Assembly (NCBI GenBank): GCA_034509755.1 | Contig: CM067542.1 | Location: 24,247,001 to 24,311,000 of the forward strand | Origin: Anisodus tanguticus | Lineage: Eukaryota; Streptophyta; Magnoliopsida; Solanales; Solanaceae | Direction: 5' to 3' | DNA: 64,000 nucleotides | In this document: one piece after another, positions 11,602-24,271 of the stretch | Numbering within the stretch: position 1 is the stretch's first letter | How the letters are laid out: every line of letters starts with the position of its first letter | The notes under the pieces: generated by a model | Database searches by the model: none | Told to the model about the DNA's origin: nothing | The model's input: only the letters and a program-made list of their open reading frames with translations | Made by a program: the position numbers and the translations under genes

Positions 11602-12587
11602 TAGAGATGGCAATGGATCTTGGACTCGGTCCGAATCCGGTGGATCCATATCCGTTTTATAGGATATGGATCTTCAAAATTTGGACCCACCGGATCCGGA
11701 TCGGACCCGGATCCGTTTCTAACGGATCAGATCTGGATCTGGATCTGGATCTTGTATTTGAGATCTGTATCCGGTCCAGATCCGATCTGTGGATCCATTT
11801 TTTATTAAATATATTCATAACCTAGACTGTAATTTTATAAGTATTTTTTAAATTTTTTTTTCATAATTTATGTATTGGGTAAAGGGTTGAACTAGGATAA
11901 GGCACAAGTCACACAACCATGTAATTTGTCTTTGAAGTTTTATTTCTTTTACCTATATGCTCTCTGCAGTTTCTCATATTTTCATTTCTATAAAAAGAAA
12001 AAATTATCACTCTTTTTAAAATTTTTCTTTCTTGAATCTGCTAGCCGTAAGCTTTAAGTATATTTCTCTCATTTGTTTGATCAACAAAAAAAACTGGGAC
12101 TTTTGATATATGACTGACATTGTTTTATGCTGTTTAATGAAGTCAATCAGTAGAACTACAAGTGGAGCATCACTAAAGCCTCCAAAAATTAGCTCAAAGT
12201 TGCAACCTGTTCAACATCACTAATGAAGTCAATCGTCTTTATTTTCTTGTGATGCTAAAACTTTGTTCAGTATTTTGGAAGAATGGTGTCATGTTTGTGT
12301 AGGTTGATTGAATGAACTCAATCATTTTTTTTCAATCAGATTGCGTTTCATTTTGTCATAAAAGTTTCAACATGTGGGAATATTATTCAAGCCAAAAAAA
12401 TTTACATGTTGATCCAGATCCGATCGGTGGACCCGATGGATCCGATGGATCCGGATTTGGATCTGATTTTTATGGACCCGGTGGATCTGGATCTGGATCC
12501 GGATCTGGATTTAGGTTGAAAAATGGATCTGGATCTGGATCTGGATCTAGTAGGATCCGGTTCAGATTTGATCTGTTGCCATCCCTA
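11602..12587. mobile_element. hAT-type non-autonomous element with GATC-rich ends
   Basis: 986 bp bounded by inverted ends TAGAGATGGCAA and TTGCCATCCCTA and flanked by 8-bp duplications CCCATGGG (11594-11601) and CCCACGGG (12588-12595), one mismatch. An 8-bp duplication and the GATGGCAA terminus point to hAT. Both subterminal regions (about 11620-11795 and 12410-12575) are dense arrays of GGATCC, GGATCT and CCGGATC. The middle has no transposase. It sits in the gag-protease linker of the Tat element. Confidence 0.85.
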
Positions 12588-13330
12588 CCCACGGGAATAG
12601 GACGTCAGATTGAAGGCATCTCCGGGAGAAAGTGACCATAATGCTCAGTAATGAGAACTTGAGGGAATTCTTGAGCTACTAGGCTAAAAGAAATTATGAT
12701 AAAAGCTGGGAAAATGCAGAGCTTGTGAAGCATATATCTCCGTTTCATACTATAAACATTATATTCGGGGGAATGGAGGTTAATGGATTCCACTTTTAGC
12801 GGCAAGTAAGATTAAAGTGTTTGTGACTCACGAGAAGAGAGTCCACACATTTATGATAAAGACGAGATAATTTTCTCCTACGAAGATGCGGAAGGCCTAA
12901 AATTTTCACACAATGATGCCCTAGTAATCTCTCTCAATTTTTTAGATTGCAAAATTAAGCGTGTTAGTTAATTCAGGATGTTCGGCTAACATTATTCAAC
13001 TGAGAGTTATGGAGAAAATGAGGTTGATTGTTGACATAGTCTAAGCCACAAGGCTCTTAGTTGGGTTCAACTTGACAAGCGTGACTACCCAGGGCGAGAT
13101 AACGTTTCCAACATATATTGAGAAGGTAGTCAAGCACATTGTTGAGGAGGTAGTCAAGCACACTATTTTGAGGTAATGGACGAAGACATGGCATACAATG
13201 TGATCCTTGGGAGGACCTAAATTCACGATATAGCGGCAGTACCGTTAACTTACCATCAATTGCTAAAGTTTCCAACACCACATGGAGTGAAGCAAATTCG
13301 GAGAGACTAACTTTCCACCCAAGAAAAGTG
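12588..13330 (+). pseudogene. Tat-type aspartic protease
   Basis: Pieces read FGGMEVNG, VTHEKRVHTFM, then LVNSGCSANIIQLRVMEKMR (about 12960-13020), LLVGFNLTSVTTQGEITFPT and KFPTPHGVKQIR. The active-site triad expected as D-S/T-G reads N-S-G, so the catalytic aspartate is lost. A 24-bp tandem duplication (AAGGTAGTCAAGCACAT type) near 13122-13171 repeats VVKH. Several stops are present. Confidence 0.75.
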
Positions 13331-13439
13331 AAATAAGAAGGGAAATAGCAATCACAAGGATAAAAGTCTGAGCTCGCTTCGGCCCCAGAGGTTCTGCAAA
13401 CAGAGGAAAAAAAGCCGAAGACGAATTTCCAGATTTATA

Positions 13440-14594
13440 GGTATCATATTACCAGGTATTTTCAGGTACCCGAGGACTCTGATGCAACTAAATCAATGGA
13501 AGAAGTGCTTGAACAAGTTCTTATACGTTGACTACCTAAAAAGGAATATATATCTAGGCACGGGGTTAAGCCCCAAGCTCATAGATGAAATTATTAAATT
13601 TCTTAAAGCTAACATCGATTGTTTAGCTTGGTCGCAATCAAGAATGAGAGGTATACCATTCGAAGTTCCAACTCATAAGTTGAGCCCAGATCCCAGCTTC
13701 CTCCGGGTAAAGCAAAAGAAAGCAGTTGATTGCTAAGGTCCGAAATAGGTTTGTTAAGGAGGAAGTAACCATGTTGTTTAACATATGATCCATCCGGGAA
13801 ATCAAGTACCCAGATTGGCTAGAAAATGTAGTTATAGTGCCTAAAAAATTAAATAAGTTTCAAATGTGCATAGATTTTAAAGATCTAAATAATGTGTGTC
13901 TGAAGGACTCATTCCCGTTGCCAACCATCGATCAAATGATTGATGCGACGGTTGAGCATGAATTAATGAGTTTTCTTGATGAGTACTCCGGGTATAACCA
14001 AATAAGGATTCACCCAAAGGATCAAGAGAAAACATCACTCATCACTAACTTCGGCACTTACTAAACATGATTTCCTTCGGACGTAAGAATGTTGGGGCCA
14101 CCTATCAAAGGGTGGTAAACAAAATGTTCAAAATGAAGTTGGTAAAACCATAGAAGTCTACATTGATGATATGTTGGTCAAGACTCTTCATTTAGGAGAT
14201 CGCTTAGGCCATTTGAAGGATACCTTTGTTATTTTTAAGAAGTACAATATAAAGCTCAACCAAGAGAATTGCGCACCTGAAGTTGGGTCACAACAGTTCT
14301 TGGGTTTCCTCATATCTGAGATATGAATTGAGACTCGGATAAAATCAAGGCAATTGAGGACATTTTAGACGATCTGGATGATGTAAAGGTAGTGCAACAA
14401 TTGACTTGTAGATTAGCAGCACATAGCAGGTTCATAACTGAGAAGTGTCATAGGTTTTTCTCATTATTAGAGAATAAGAATGATTTCAACTGGACACTAG
14501 AGTGTCAACAGGCTTTGTGGGGTCTAAAAAGTACTTGTCTTGCCCTCCGCTGATGTCGAAACCCAAGGATGGTGAGCAACTTCTGGTGTGCTTT
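13440..14594 (+). pseudogene. Tat-type reverse transcriptase and start of RNase H
   Basis: 13482-13736 reads LGTGLSPKLIDEIIKFLKAN and MRGIPFEVPTHKLSPDPSF. 13837-14064 reads PKKLNKFQMCIDFKDLNNVC, FPLPTIDQMIDATVEHELMS and YNQIRIHPKDQEKTS. The catalytic box is still present at about 14153-14180 (EVYIDDMLVK). 14270-14590 covers the thumb and the start of RNase H. The frame is broken by stops near 13733, 14061 and 14320. RNase H continues after the inserted element, from 24272. Confidence 0.8.
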
Positions 14595-17120
14595 TGTCAC
14601 GACCCGACCCGACGAGCCGCGACTAACCGCCCTAATGACGTCATATTATACTAACCTGTCACACATAATCCAACTAACCCTTAATGATTCTGAAATCCGG
14701 CAGCATAACGCTGCAATAACAACATATGTCAGGGTAGGCAAGCCGACAAGGCTGCCTTTACCCAAGAATGTACCTGTCTCCTGAGGAGTCACAACTAGCC
14801 AATATAACATAACAAGCAAGCCGACAAGGCTGCCACCAGATAGTAATGTATATACATGGGAACACCCCATCACATAATACAATAACATGAGTGACCAAAA
14901 CAGAGTCATAACCCTTACATACGTACAACCCACCACTATCTACAGACCTCTATAAGAAAAACAACGACATATGACGGGACAGGGCCCCGTCATGCCCCTA
15001 AATACAAACATAAGTCTAAAAGAGGTTCGGTAACAAAATGACAAAGATCTGGATCAAAGGAGCTTTCCAACCTGCTGAGTAGGAACCTAGGCCGAAGTTC
15101 ACCAAACGGAAAACATGTACCTGCGGGCATGAAACGCACCCCCCCGAAGAAAGGAGGTCAGGACGAAATAATGTACTGAGTATGTAAAACATGAAGCTGT
15201 AAAAGAGATCATAAGTAGCCAACAGAAAACAGGAGATCAGTATAAAAATCAGGATCCAAATCCAACTGTGCCATAAACCATAAAAGTCAGTTATGCCTTA
15301 TAAAAATGAGAGTCAAGTCAAGAAAACATGAATGCCTGTCCATATACATATATATATACCTGTAACGTAACCCGGCCCACTAATGCGGGACTCGGTGGAA
15401 TCATATCATAACCCGGCCCATGCTGGGACTCGGTGAAGTCATATCGTAACCCAGCCCATGCTGGGACTCGATAAAGTCATATCGTAACCCGGCCCATGCT
15501 GGGACTTGGTAAAGTCATATCTCATCTATGGATCCATCCTACGTAACCCGGCCCTCTAGTGAGGGACTCGGTGAAAAATGCAAGGCTGTGCATGAACATA
15601 ACCCGGCCCGGGACTCGGTGAGGTGAAGTAGTCACACTTAGCACGAGTAGATATCATGAGTAACCATATGCAAGTAAAAATTATCATTTGACTCTCAATA
15701 AAATCATTATAATAATGTCATAATAAAGTCTTTGCTAAAAAATCATAGGCACTTCTCATAACAATCCTCTTTAGGAATTAAACTGTATAAGAATCAAGTA
15801 CGTCCACCGTACTTTCATTAAATCATGCCAAAATAAATAAGTAAGGGTTTCACATATCTCTTAGACGAACTAATCAACTCAATATTAGAGTACGCCTCGT
15901 TTTAGAACTTCAACCTTGTTGTCGAATTTATCTAAGTTCCGCGGGTCCTTGTATGCTCTATGAATGATTATCTACATCATACGGATGATTTAAATCACAA
16001 TCGAATCAACATACTAAAACAGATTCAGTGGGACATTCTAGCGAACACCTTGAACGAGTAGAACCTATATTCCTTCTATATCGAAATCTATGTAAGTAGT
16101 GAAACATCCAACTCTCTTAATCCTCCTTCTTATACTACTACAACCTCCAAAACAGTACCACAATTTCACATGCAATCCCAGTAACTCCCAATTACAGCAG
16201 TCCTAACGATACCCAACCCAAATTCGCATTTTCGACAATCGTCTTTAGAACTAATAGCAAGAATCAAGTCCAGAACTTGTACAAACTTAGAGAATAAGGA
16301 ATATTACCTCTCTTAAATACAGCGACGAGTATCGTTGGAAAATCGCTTTCTCGAATCAGCTTCCGACCAACAGAAACAGAACCCAAAATCAATTCGCGCC
16401 CGAATCCTTTCGTACTCAAGGTTCTTGTAAAGCTAAAGAGTTTCTAGGCTTGTTCTTGGCTTCGATTCTACTGGAATCAAAGCCCAGAACTCCTTGAATT
16501 TCTTCTTGCTTGGTTATATGAAAGCTCACGGAAATCCCCAATTTTTGGTCGAAAATTTCAGAAAACCCATCAACTGAGCTTACTCTTGTTGCTAGAAATG
16601 AATTTGATGGAGGAATTTGGTAGAGATGAAGAGAGCACACTGAAGGATCGATGGTTGAAGAGATGGAGTTGAAGAAATGGATAAAATGGAGAAAGAAGGC
16701 CTTATGGGCTGATATCGGTTTGGGGGCTTAGTCACCCCCAAATCGTTTATAAAATCACACTTATCAATTCCCACTATATATTGTCCCCTCCCTAATTAAT
16801 TAATCCCACAATTAATTAATTATACACACAATTAAATTTCCGGTCTCCAATTATTTAAATCCCGACGATTACTAAAATCCTCTTATGTCAATATCATACT
16901 TCCCGTAATAAAATACCAGCCTATACTCTCTTCGGGGATACACAATTATTATTAAACTCTGTCGTCACTCTTACTAAATCCCAAAATTATTTTGGGATCA
17001 CGCCCTTTTATATAACGATCTACTTATTAATAAACACAAGTACAATGAAAATTTTCCCGGGTCCGGGTCTACTCACCTACGTTATGAGTTCAACCGCTAC
17101 CCGAAAATACGGGCGTTACA
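14595..17120 (-). repeat. 3' LTR of the LARD-like element
   Basis: Direct repeat of about 21801-24271. It keeps the full TGTCACGACCC end. Holds the 'AACCCGGCCC...GGGACTCGG' minisatellite in six units. Confidence 0.9.
15366..15622. repeat. LTR minisatellite, six units
   Basis: Units of roughly 38-55 bp share AACCCGGCCC followed by a short variable part and GGGACTCGGTGAA. Each unit can fold because CCCGGCCCATGCTGGG is nearly self-complementary. The other LTR has five units. Confidence 0.85.
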
Positions 17121-17133
17121 TCCTCCCCCCCTT
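17121..17133 (-). other. Polypurine tract of the LARD-like element
   Basis: Minus strand reads AAGGGGGGGAGGA directly before TGTAACGCCC, the correct place for plus-strand priming next to the 3' LTR. Confidence 0.85.
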
Positions 17134-20100
17134 AGAAACATTCGTCCTCAAATGTCGGTACAACATTTCTAACCTTTGACACCATACAAAAAGAATACAC
17201 AAATTGTCATTCCAATTCATCAAAAAAAAAAGATAAAACACTCATGGATTAATTCAGACTATCTTTTAAACTGTGAGGAGATACATATCAATTTATGACT
17301 ACTTCTAAAGAATAGACTCAAGTTTCATATGCAAACCAAAATAAACACATGGTGACTACATTCTTTAAATTCAAACAATAGGTAAATGAGGTAGAAGGTC
17401 CTAATATCTAATTTTAGAGTTCTATATGCAACATAGTTACTTAAAACAATTCACACACCAATACAATTAGCCATGTAGCTATTTTATACTATTGCAGTTG
17501 ATTCTTTTGTTGCACTGGTTTTGGGCTAGAGTGCAGCAACACAGCTGCTGATTTTTCACTCTGCCCCTGCCCAGAATTTACAGCCACATCTGCCTCAAAA
17601 TAAAGGCAGCAACATGTGTTTGTGCAGGGCATAATTTCCACCAAAATGCAGCAGTGATTACAGTAGCAAATAACAGCAAAACAGCAGTCAAATAGCAGTC
17701 AACTGGTAGCCAACCAACAACAGCAAGCGAGCTCAACAACAGCCAAAATATTAGCCAGAATAACAACTAAAACAACAGTCAGAACAGCAACCAAACAACA
17801 GCATGAACATAGTAGCTAAGTACATCAGAAACTAACCAATGTGTACAGCAACCAGCTCAATATAACAGTGTCATTAAACTATGCAGCACCTAATGGAGAA
17901 CAGGCATCAGAAATCGGAAATTGGAATCACATACGGCAAGGAACCAGCCTCCCCTTTTGGAACAACAACCACAACCTTAAAGCATAACCAAACAGTCCTA
18001 ACATCAACTATAAATGAGGCAGAATGCAGCAATGACTTGCACTAAAGCACAGTAGATTAGCAGCCTTTTCAACACCATAGGGCAGTCTCCCAAGGCTATA
18101 TGTGTAGCAAACTAATAACAACACACAACCAAAATTTATCTCAAAGGTAACAACAGCCTTCCCAATTTATCGACCCAGGGCAAAGCAAGACATCGAGTAA
18201 CAAACAAGTGGTAAACAAGCAGCAACTATAACTTAGAATCCAGTATTTTAAGAGCCACATCAGTCTTAACAATGAATAAGATAACTAAGAGAGCACCACA
18301 TATTTGAAAACAGGACCTTTGAGACTGAAAAAGAGCAGCAATATCTCTCACAACTGAGGCAACAACATATGTTTAGAGTGCCACATGAACGAGTAGCAAA
18401 GAAAGCAAAACAAAAATAGCCTAATCGAAGCAATAAGACTAGTCTAAACATGCTAGACATTTCATAAACAAGCTGGTCCTTAGGCAACATAAAAACAAGT
18501 AACTAAATGCAACCTACTCTGGTTAGGTATGCAGAAATAGGGCTTAACCATGCTGAGTTTAACAATATTTGAGGCATGAAGTTAACTGACACTGTATGTG
18601 TACAAGTCTGAAATTAGCACATCATGCTTTGTTTTAACTGCACATGTTAACTTTAAACTACCACAACACCTTCATCCACATATATTCACTTAGGTCTGTT
18701 TTATCTAATTAAACAGGCTCCCAAACTGTCATATTACCACTACTTTAAGCATAAACAATCTGCATATCCAGGGTCAAAACAGATGCATTAAGAGGTTGCA
18801 TACCAACAGTCCACAGAAGCAAAATACAAGATCCACGGGAACTTTCTGAATCATCTCTTCAAGACTAGCATGCTGAAATTATCCTAAGCCTATCATTTTA
18901 ACTTGTTGGGAACATATGTCAACTAGCATAGTGGTCCTAAGCTTTTATTCCTAACTTACACATGCACTTAAACTAGGTGGATTGGTTTACACATTGGCAA
19001 TAATAACATGGATACATGAATGGGTGCAGAAATACTCTTTTCTAGGTATTCATAACATAACTTCAAAGTTCAGACCACATAAAGTTCAAGTTACAAGAAC
19101 ATAGATACAACAAGTACATACCTAAGAAAACAAATTAGGAACTAAACTTCCCTTTGGACATATCACAACCTCTTGGGTTAGTGTTAAGCTCATAAAGTCC
19201 AATAATAAACTAAAATAAGTCCTTTGGTTTAAAAAGAAAATTCAATTTATATCACAGTATGCATCCATAGAAGTAACAAGATATTAATAGTACAGACAGG
19301 ACATCATGTAGTCATAATTGAAGCTAAACATGTCATTGGAGACCACATGTAGGCTACATCATTTCAAATTATTGGATACCACATGGAAAAACCAAAAACA
19401 AGAAGTTTAGCATATTCTCTAAGCTTATACTCAACCAGGGTTACTATTGTAATTATATGAAAAATGTAATAGAAGCCACACCGGTCTTTTTACTATAACC
19501 AATAAGTTATAGGTTACTCCTAACTTTAGGTTAGATTCATATCAAGTCGGAATTGTCTCTAACAACACTAATCACTCCAAGATCGATCCAAACAAGGTTA
19601 TTATTGCTTAACTTATGCATACAATAGTTTAAAAGTCATTTCATGATTCAACTAAAATTACACCAGACTATACAACAACCTTATCAATCAACAGGCAAAA
19701 TCCACATATTCCTTTTGATTAATCCAAACATATAACCATTTATTTAGGCATGCTTAGTCATATCTTCTAACATACCCCCAAATCAGTAAAGCAGGCTCGG
19801 AATTTAGGTAATATTCATAATTCACAATCATCACATAGGCTACCCTTTATCAATTCCCATCATAAATAACATCATATAACCTCAACCATATCAACCCACT
19901 TAACTCATTCTCTTCTAGTTTTAAATTATCATATCAGACAATATAAGACAAGTTTTGTTAAAAAGGACAACTAATCTTGTTCTTAATTAGTGGCGCTTGT
20001 TTTAGGTAGATAATATGACCAAACGACTTACAGATAGCCAAACGAGTTTCCAAAATAATATACTGGTCATCACATTAATTTAAATAACCCATACATGCTA

Positions 20101-21455
20101 AACCCAACTTCAATCCAACCTGTCAATCCATTTAAATCAAATCTAGGCATTTCATATATCATTAATATCTTTAAATTAGCAATATTAAGCATTAAACTAA
20201 CTAGGTAGCCCCTACACGACTAGACAAATCTAAAATTAACCTGTGTAGTTGAGTCATAGATTAATCGAACATAGTGTCTAAGAGGTTTAATTAACTTCTC
20301 AAGCCACTATAGCAACATACCGAAATAATTTGTTCAGTTACCCAGGGGAACCAACCTCATGTTCATGTATTAAGCATACTAAATTAGTACATGTGCTAAT
20401 GATGGTTTGACCTAACATACTATGGACACCACATGACTTAAACAATCCAAGAGGGGTTACAATGGACTAAAACTAGTATATCAATTACTTCAAAGTCATT
20501 TAAATGGATCATACAAGGTCAAATAACCCTTAAACTTAACAAGACAACCACTTAACACACAAATAATCGTCACACAATACTCTAACAGTGTTTTCATCAA
20601 CTGAACATGCTATACATTAATAGAGTAGTCACAAATAGCCACAGTATTCACATATATTACATAATGCTTGGCATAATATATTCACGGTTTTATAGTTAAC
20701 TTAAATAAGTAAACCGTTTATTGCAGCAGCAAGTCATTCCTGGAATTATGTAAATACTCAATTTTCCACTCCCTTAAGCAACTATTGACAACATGTTTAG
20801 CATACGAATCTATTCCCTATTTAAGAGATAAAACGCAGGCTTGGGTTATTAGAACATTTTGCATTCTACATTATGATACGCAAAGACAATTACGGGGGAA
20901 ATTTTAATCAAACATAAAAGATATCTAGGCAAGTCTAATTAACTGTTTAGAGGTAGTCCTACTGAGCAAAATTTGCAAAGATAGGTCCTAACACAAGTGA
21001 TTTATACTCAACCCACATACTGTACAGGGACATTAACAGACCACCCTATTCCGAAAGAAGTGTGACCAAGATAGAATACATTTATACATAACATGGATAG
21101 CATAACTCATAAGAAAAGCTGGAACACGTCAACTTAAACAGGGTAATATTACAACATGTAGAGGATTGTCTACTCCTAAGCCCCATCCACAAGTAGGACA
21201 ACCCGTTAATGACTATCAACTACCTGCTGAACTAATTTCAAAGACTTATCCAGACAACTTGCTCCAGAGACAACAAACCTTATATGTACAACAGTAGCAA
21301 TTCCCATTTTTTTTGGCATATCTCATATCCCTTTTCATATAAACATAAGCATACCAAGGAGTCATCACACCTAATAGACTTCACATATACCATGTACTTT
21401 AACCCAGATCAAACATAAAATATTTTACTCAAGAAGGCCTTGTATATCTAAGGTC
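17134..21455. other. Non-coding interior of the LARD-like element
   Basis: About 4.3 kb with no recognisable gag, protease, RT, RNase H or integrase in any frame and no long open frame. About 17480-18200 is a low-complexity stretch rich in CAACAG/CAGCAA. The rest is AT-rich sequence of ordinary complexity. The length and the intact priming sites suggest a retained non-coding domain rather than a random deletion, but this is inference. Confidence 0.7.
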
Positions 21456-21599
21456 TCAACGATTATCTAATATTCTAAGAGTCTCAAATATTCCATGTCC
21501 CAAGCTTACATTATTTCTTCCCGTATACGAGTAAGATAGTTTCTCATAACCTCGAATTCGTAATGCCCTTCTGGCGGCTGTCGCTTTCTTTGGAGGCAT
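21456..21599 (-). pseudogene. Short gag-like leader ORF of the LARD-like element
   Basis: Minus-strand ATG at 21599 opens a 47-codon frame, MPPKKATAARRALRIRGYEK and so on, ending TGA. It lies about 190 bp downstream of the PBS, where gag of Tekay-type elements starts, and its basic N-terminus fits such gags. It stops before any capsid domain. Confidence 0.55.
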
Positions 21600-21788
21600 A
21601 GCTGTAAAACATTAATACGTCAGAGAGGGAATAACCTAATAACATAGCTCTATCGCACGATCTTAGAGTAAGAAGATTAGAAACCAATCCTAAATGTCCG
21701 GCAGCCTCCTGCGTATAAGTATGGTGCACAACATACCCATACGCAAGACTCTACTAGACACGGTCTGTAGACATTCCGAGGACTAACT

Positions 21789-21800
21789 GCTCTGATACCA
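21789..21800 (-). other. Primer-binding site, tRNA-iMet type
   Basis: Minus strand reads TGGTATCAGAGC, complementary to the 3' end of initiator methionine tRNA, immediately inside the 5' LTR. Confidence 0.9.
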
Positions 21801-24271
21801 CTTTACTAACTACCCTAATGACGTCATATTATACTAACTTGTCACATATAATCCAACTAACCCTTAATGAGTCTGAAATCCGGCAGCATAACGCTGCAAT
21901 AACAACATATGTCAGGGTAGGCAAGCCGACAAGGCTGCCTTTACCCAAGAATGTACATGTCTCCGAGGAGTCACAACTAGCCAATATAACATAACAAGCA
22001 AGCTGACAAGGCTGCCACCAGATAGTAACGTATATACATGGGAACACCCCAGCACATAATAAAATAAAATGACTGACCAAAACAGAGTCATAACCCTTAC
22101 ATACGTACAACCCACCACTGTCTACAGACCTCTATAAGAAAAACAATGACATATGACGGGACAGGGCCCCGTCGTGCCCCTAAATACAAACATAAGTCAA
22201 AAAGAGGTTCGGTACCAAAATGACAAAGCTCTGGATCAAAGGAGCTTTCCAACCTGCTGAGTAGAAACCTAGGCCTGAAGTTCACCAATCTGAAAACATG
22301 TACCTGCGGGCATGAAACGCATCCCCCCGAGGAAAGGGGGTCAGTACGAAATAATGTACTGAGTATGTAAAACATGAAGCTGTAAAAGAGATCATAAGTA
22401 GCCAACAGAAAATAGGAGATCAGTATAAAAATCAGGATCCAAATCCAACTGTGCCATAAACCATAAAAGTCAGTTGTGCCTTATAAAAATGAGAGTCAAG
22501 TCAAGAAAACATGAATGCCTGTCCATATACATATATATACTTGTAACGTAACCCGGCCCACTAATGCGGGACTCGGTGGAATCATAGCATAACCCGGCCC
22601 ATGCTGGGACTCGGTGAAGTCATATCGTAACCCGGCTCATGCTGGGACTCGGTAAAGTCATATCTCATCTATGGATCCATCCTACGTAATCCGGCCCTCT
22701 AGTGAGGGACTCGGTGAAAAATGCAATGATGTGCACGAACATAACCCGGCCCGGGACTCGGTGAGGTGAAGTAGTAACACTTAGCACGAGTAGATATCAT
22801 GAGTAACCATATGCAAGTAAAAATTATCATTTGACTCTCAATAAAATCATTATAATAATGTCATAATAAACTCTTTGCTGAAAAATCATAGGCACTTCTC
22901 ATAACAATCCTCTTTAGGAATTAAACTGTATAAGAATCAAGTACGTCCGCCGTACTTTCATTAAATCATGTCAAAAGAAAGAAGTAAGGGTTTCACATAC
23001 CTCTTAGACGAACTAATCAACTCAATATTAGAGTACGCCTCGTTTTAGAACTTCAACCTTGTTGTCGAATTTATCTAAGTTCCGCGGGTCCTTGTACGCT
23101 CTATGAATGATTATCTACATCATACGGATGATTTAAATCACAATAGAATCAACATACTAAAACAGATTCAGTGGGACATTCTAGCGAACACCTTGAACGC
23201 GTAGAACCTATATTCCTTCTATATCGAAATCTATGTAAGTAGTGAAACATCCAACTCTCTTAATCCTCCTTCTTATACTACTACAACCTCCAAAATAGTA
23301 CCACAATTTCACATGCAATCCCAGTAACTCCCAATTACAGCAGTCCTAACGATACCCAACCCAAATTTGCATTTTCGACAATCGTCTTTAGAACTAATAG
23401 CAAGAATCAAGTCCAGAACTTGTACAAACTTAGAGAATAAGAAAGATTACCTCTCTTAAATACAGCGACGAGTATCGTTGGAAAATCGCTTGCTCGAATC
23501 AGCTTCCGACCAACAGAAACAGAACCCAAAATCAATTCGCGCCCGAATCCTTTCGTACTCAAGGTTCTTGTAAAGCTTCTGAGTTTCTAGGCTTGTTCTT
23601 GGCTTCGATTCTACTGGAATCAAAGCCCAGAACACCTTGAATTTCTCCTTCACTTGGTTATATGAAAGCTCACGAAAATCCCCAATTTTTGGTCGAAAAT
23701 TTCAGAAAACCCATCAACTGAGCTTACTCTTGTTGCTAGAAATGAATTTGATGGAGGAATTTGGTAGAGATGAAGAGAGCACACTGAAGGATCGATGGTT
23801 GAAGAGATGGAGTTGAAGAAATGGACAAAATGGAGAAAGAAGGCCTTATGGGCTGATATCGGTCGATCGGTTTGGGGGCTTAGTCACCCCCAAATCGTTT
23901 ATAAAATCACACTTATCAATTCCCTCTATATATTGTCCCCTCCCTAATTAATTAATCCCATAATTAATTAATTATACACACAATTAAATTTCCGGTCTCC
24001 AATTATTTAAATCCCGACGATTACTAAAATCCTCTTATGTCAATATCATACTTCCCGTAATAAAATACCAGCCTATACTCTCTTCGGGATACACAATTAT
24101 TATTAAACTCCGTCGTCACACTTACTAAATCCCAAATTATTTCGGGATCACTCCCTTTTATATAACGATCTATTTATTAATATACACAAGTACAACGAAA
24201 ATTTTCCCAGGTCCGGATCTACTCACCTACGTTATGAGTTCAACCGCTACCCGAAAATACAGGGCGTTACA
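21801..24271 (-). repeat. 5' LTR of the LARD-like element
   Basis: Second LTR copy. Compared with 14595-17120 it has lost about 25-30 bp at its PBS side (the TGTCACGACCCGACCCGACG stretch is absent) and one minisatellite unit, and it has an extra CGATCGGT near 23870. Confidence 0.9.
22546..22766. repeat. LTR minisatellite, five units
   Basis: Counterpart of 15366-15622 with one unit fewer. Confidence 0.85.

Larger units (their letters stand above)
14595..24271 (-). mobile_element. Non-autonomous LTR retrotransposon lacking pol (LARD-like)
   Basis: 9.68-kb insertion in the Tat RNase H. Termini are TGTCACGACCC (14595) and GGGCGTTACA (24271), with flanks GCTTT (14590-14594) and GCTTA (24272-24276). 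Two LTRs of about 2.5 kb (14595-17120 and about 21801-24271) are very similar; in one 170-bp stretch I counted about six differences. A polypurine tract (17121-17133) and an initiator-Met PBS (21789-21800) both show minus orientation. The 4.67-kb interior has only a short gag-like start and no protease, RT or integrase, so it must have moved with proteins from a related chromovirus. Confidence 0.85.

Noticed and set aside
11589..12635. Open frames rich in D, P, G and S on both arms of the hAT element
   Set aside because: They are translations of GGATCC-type repeats with no conserved domain.
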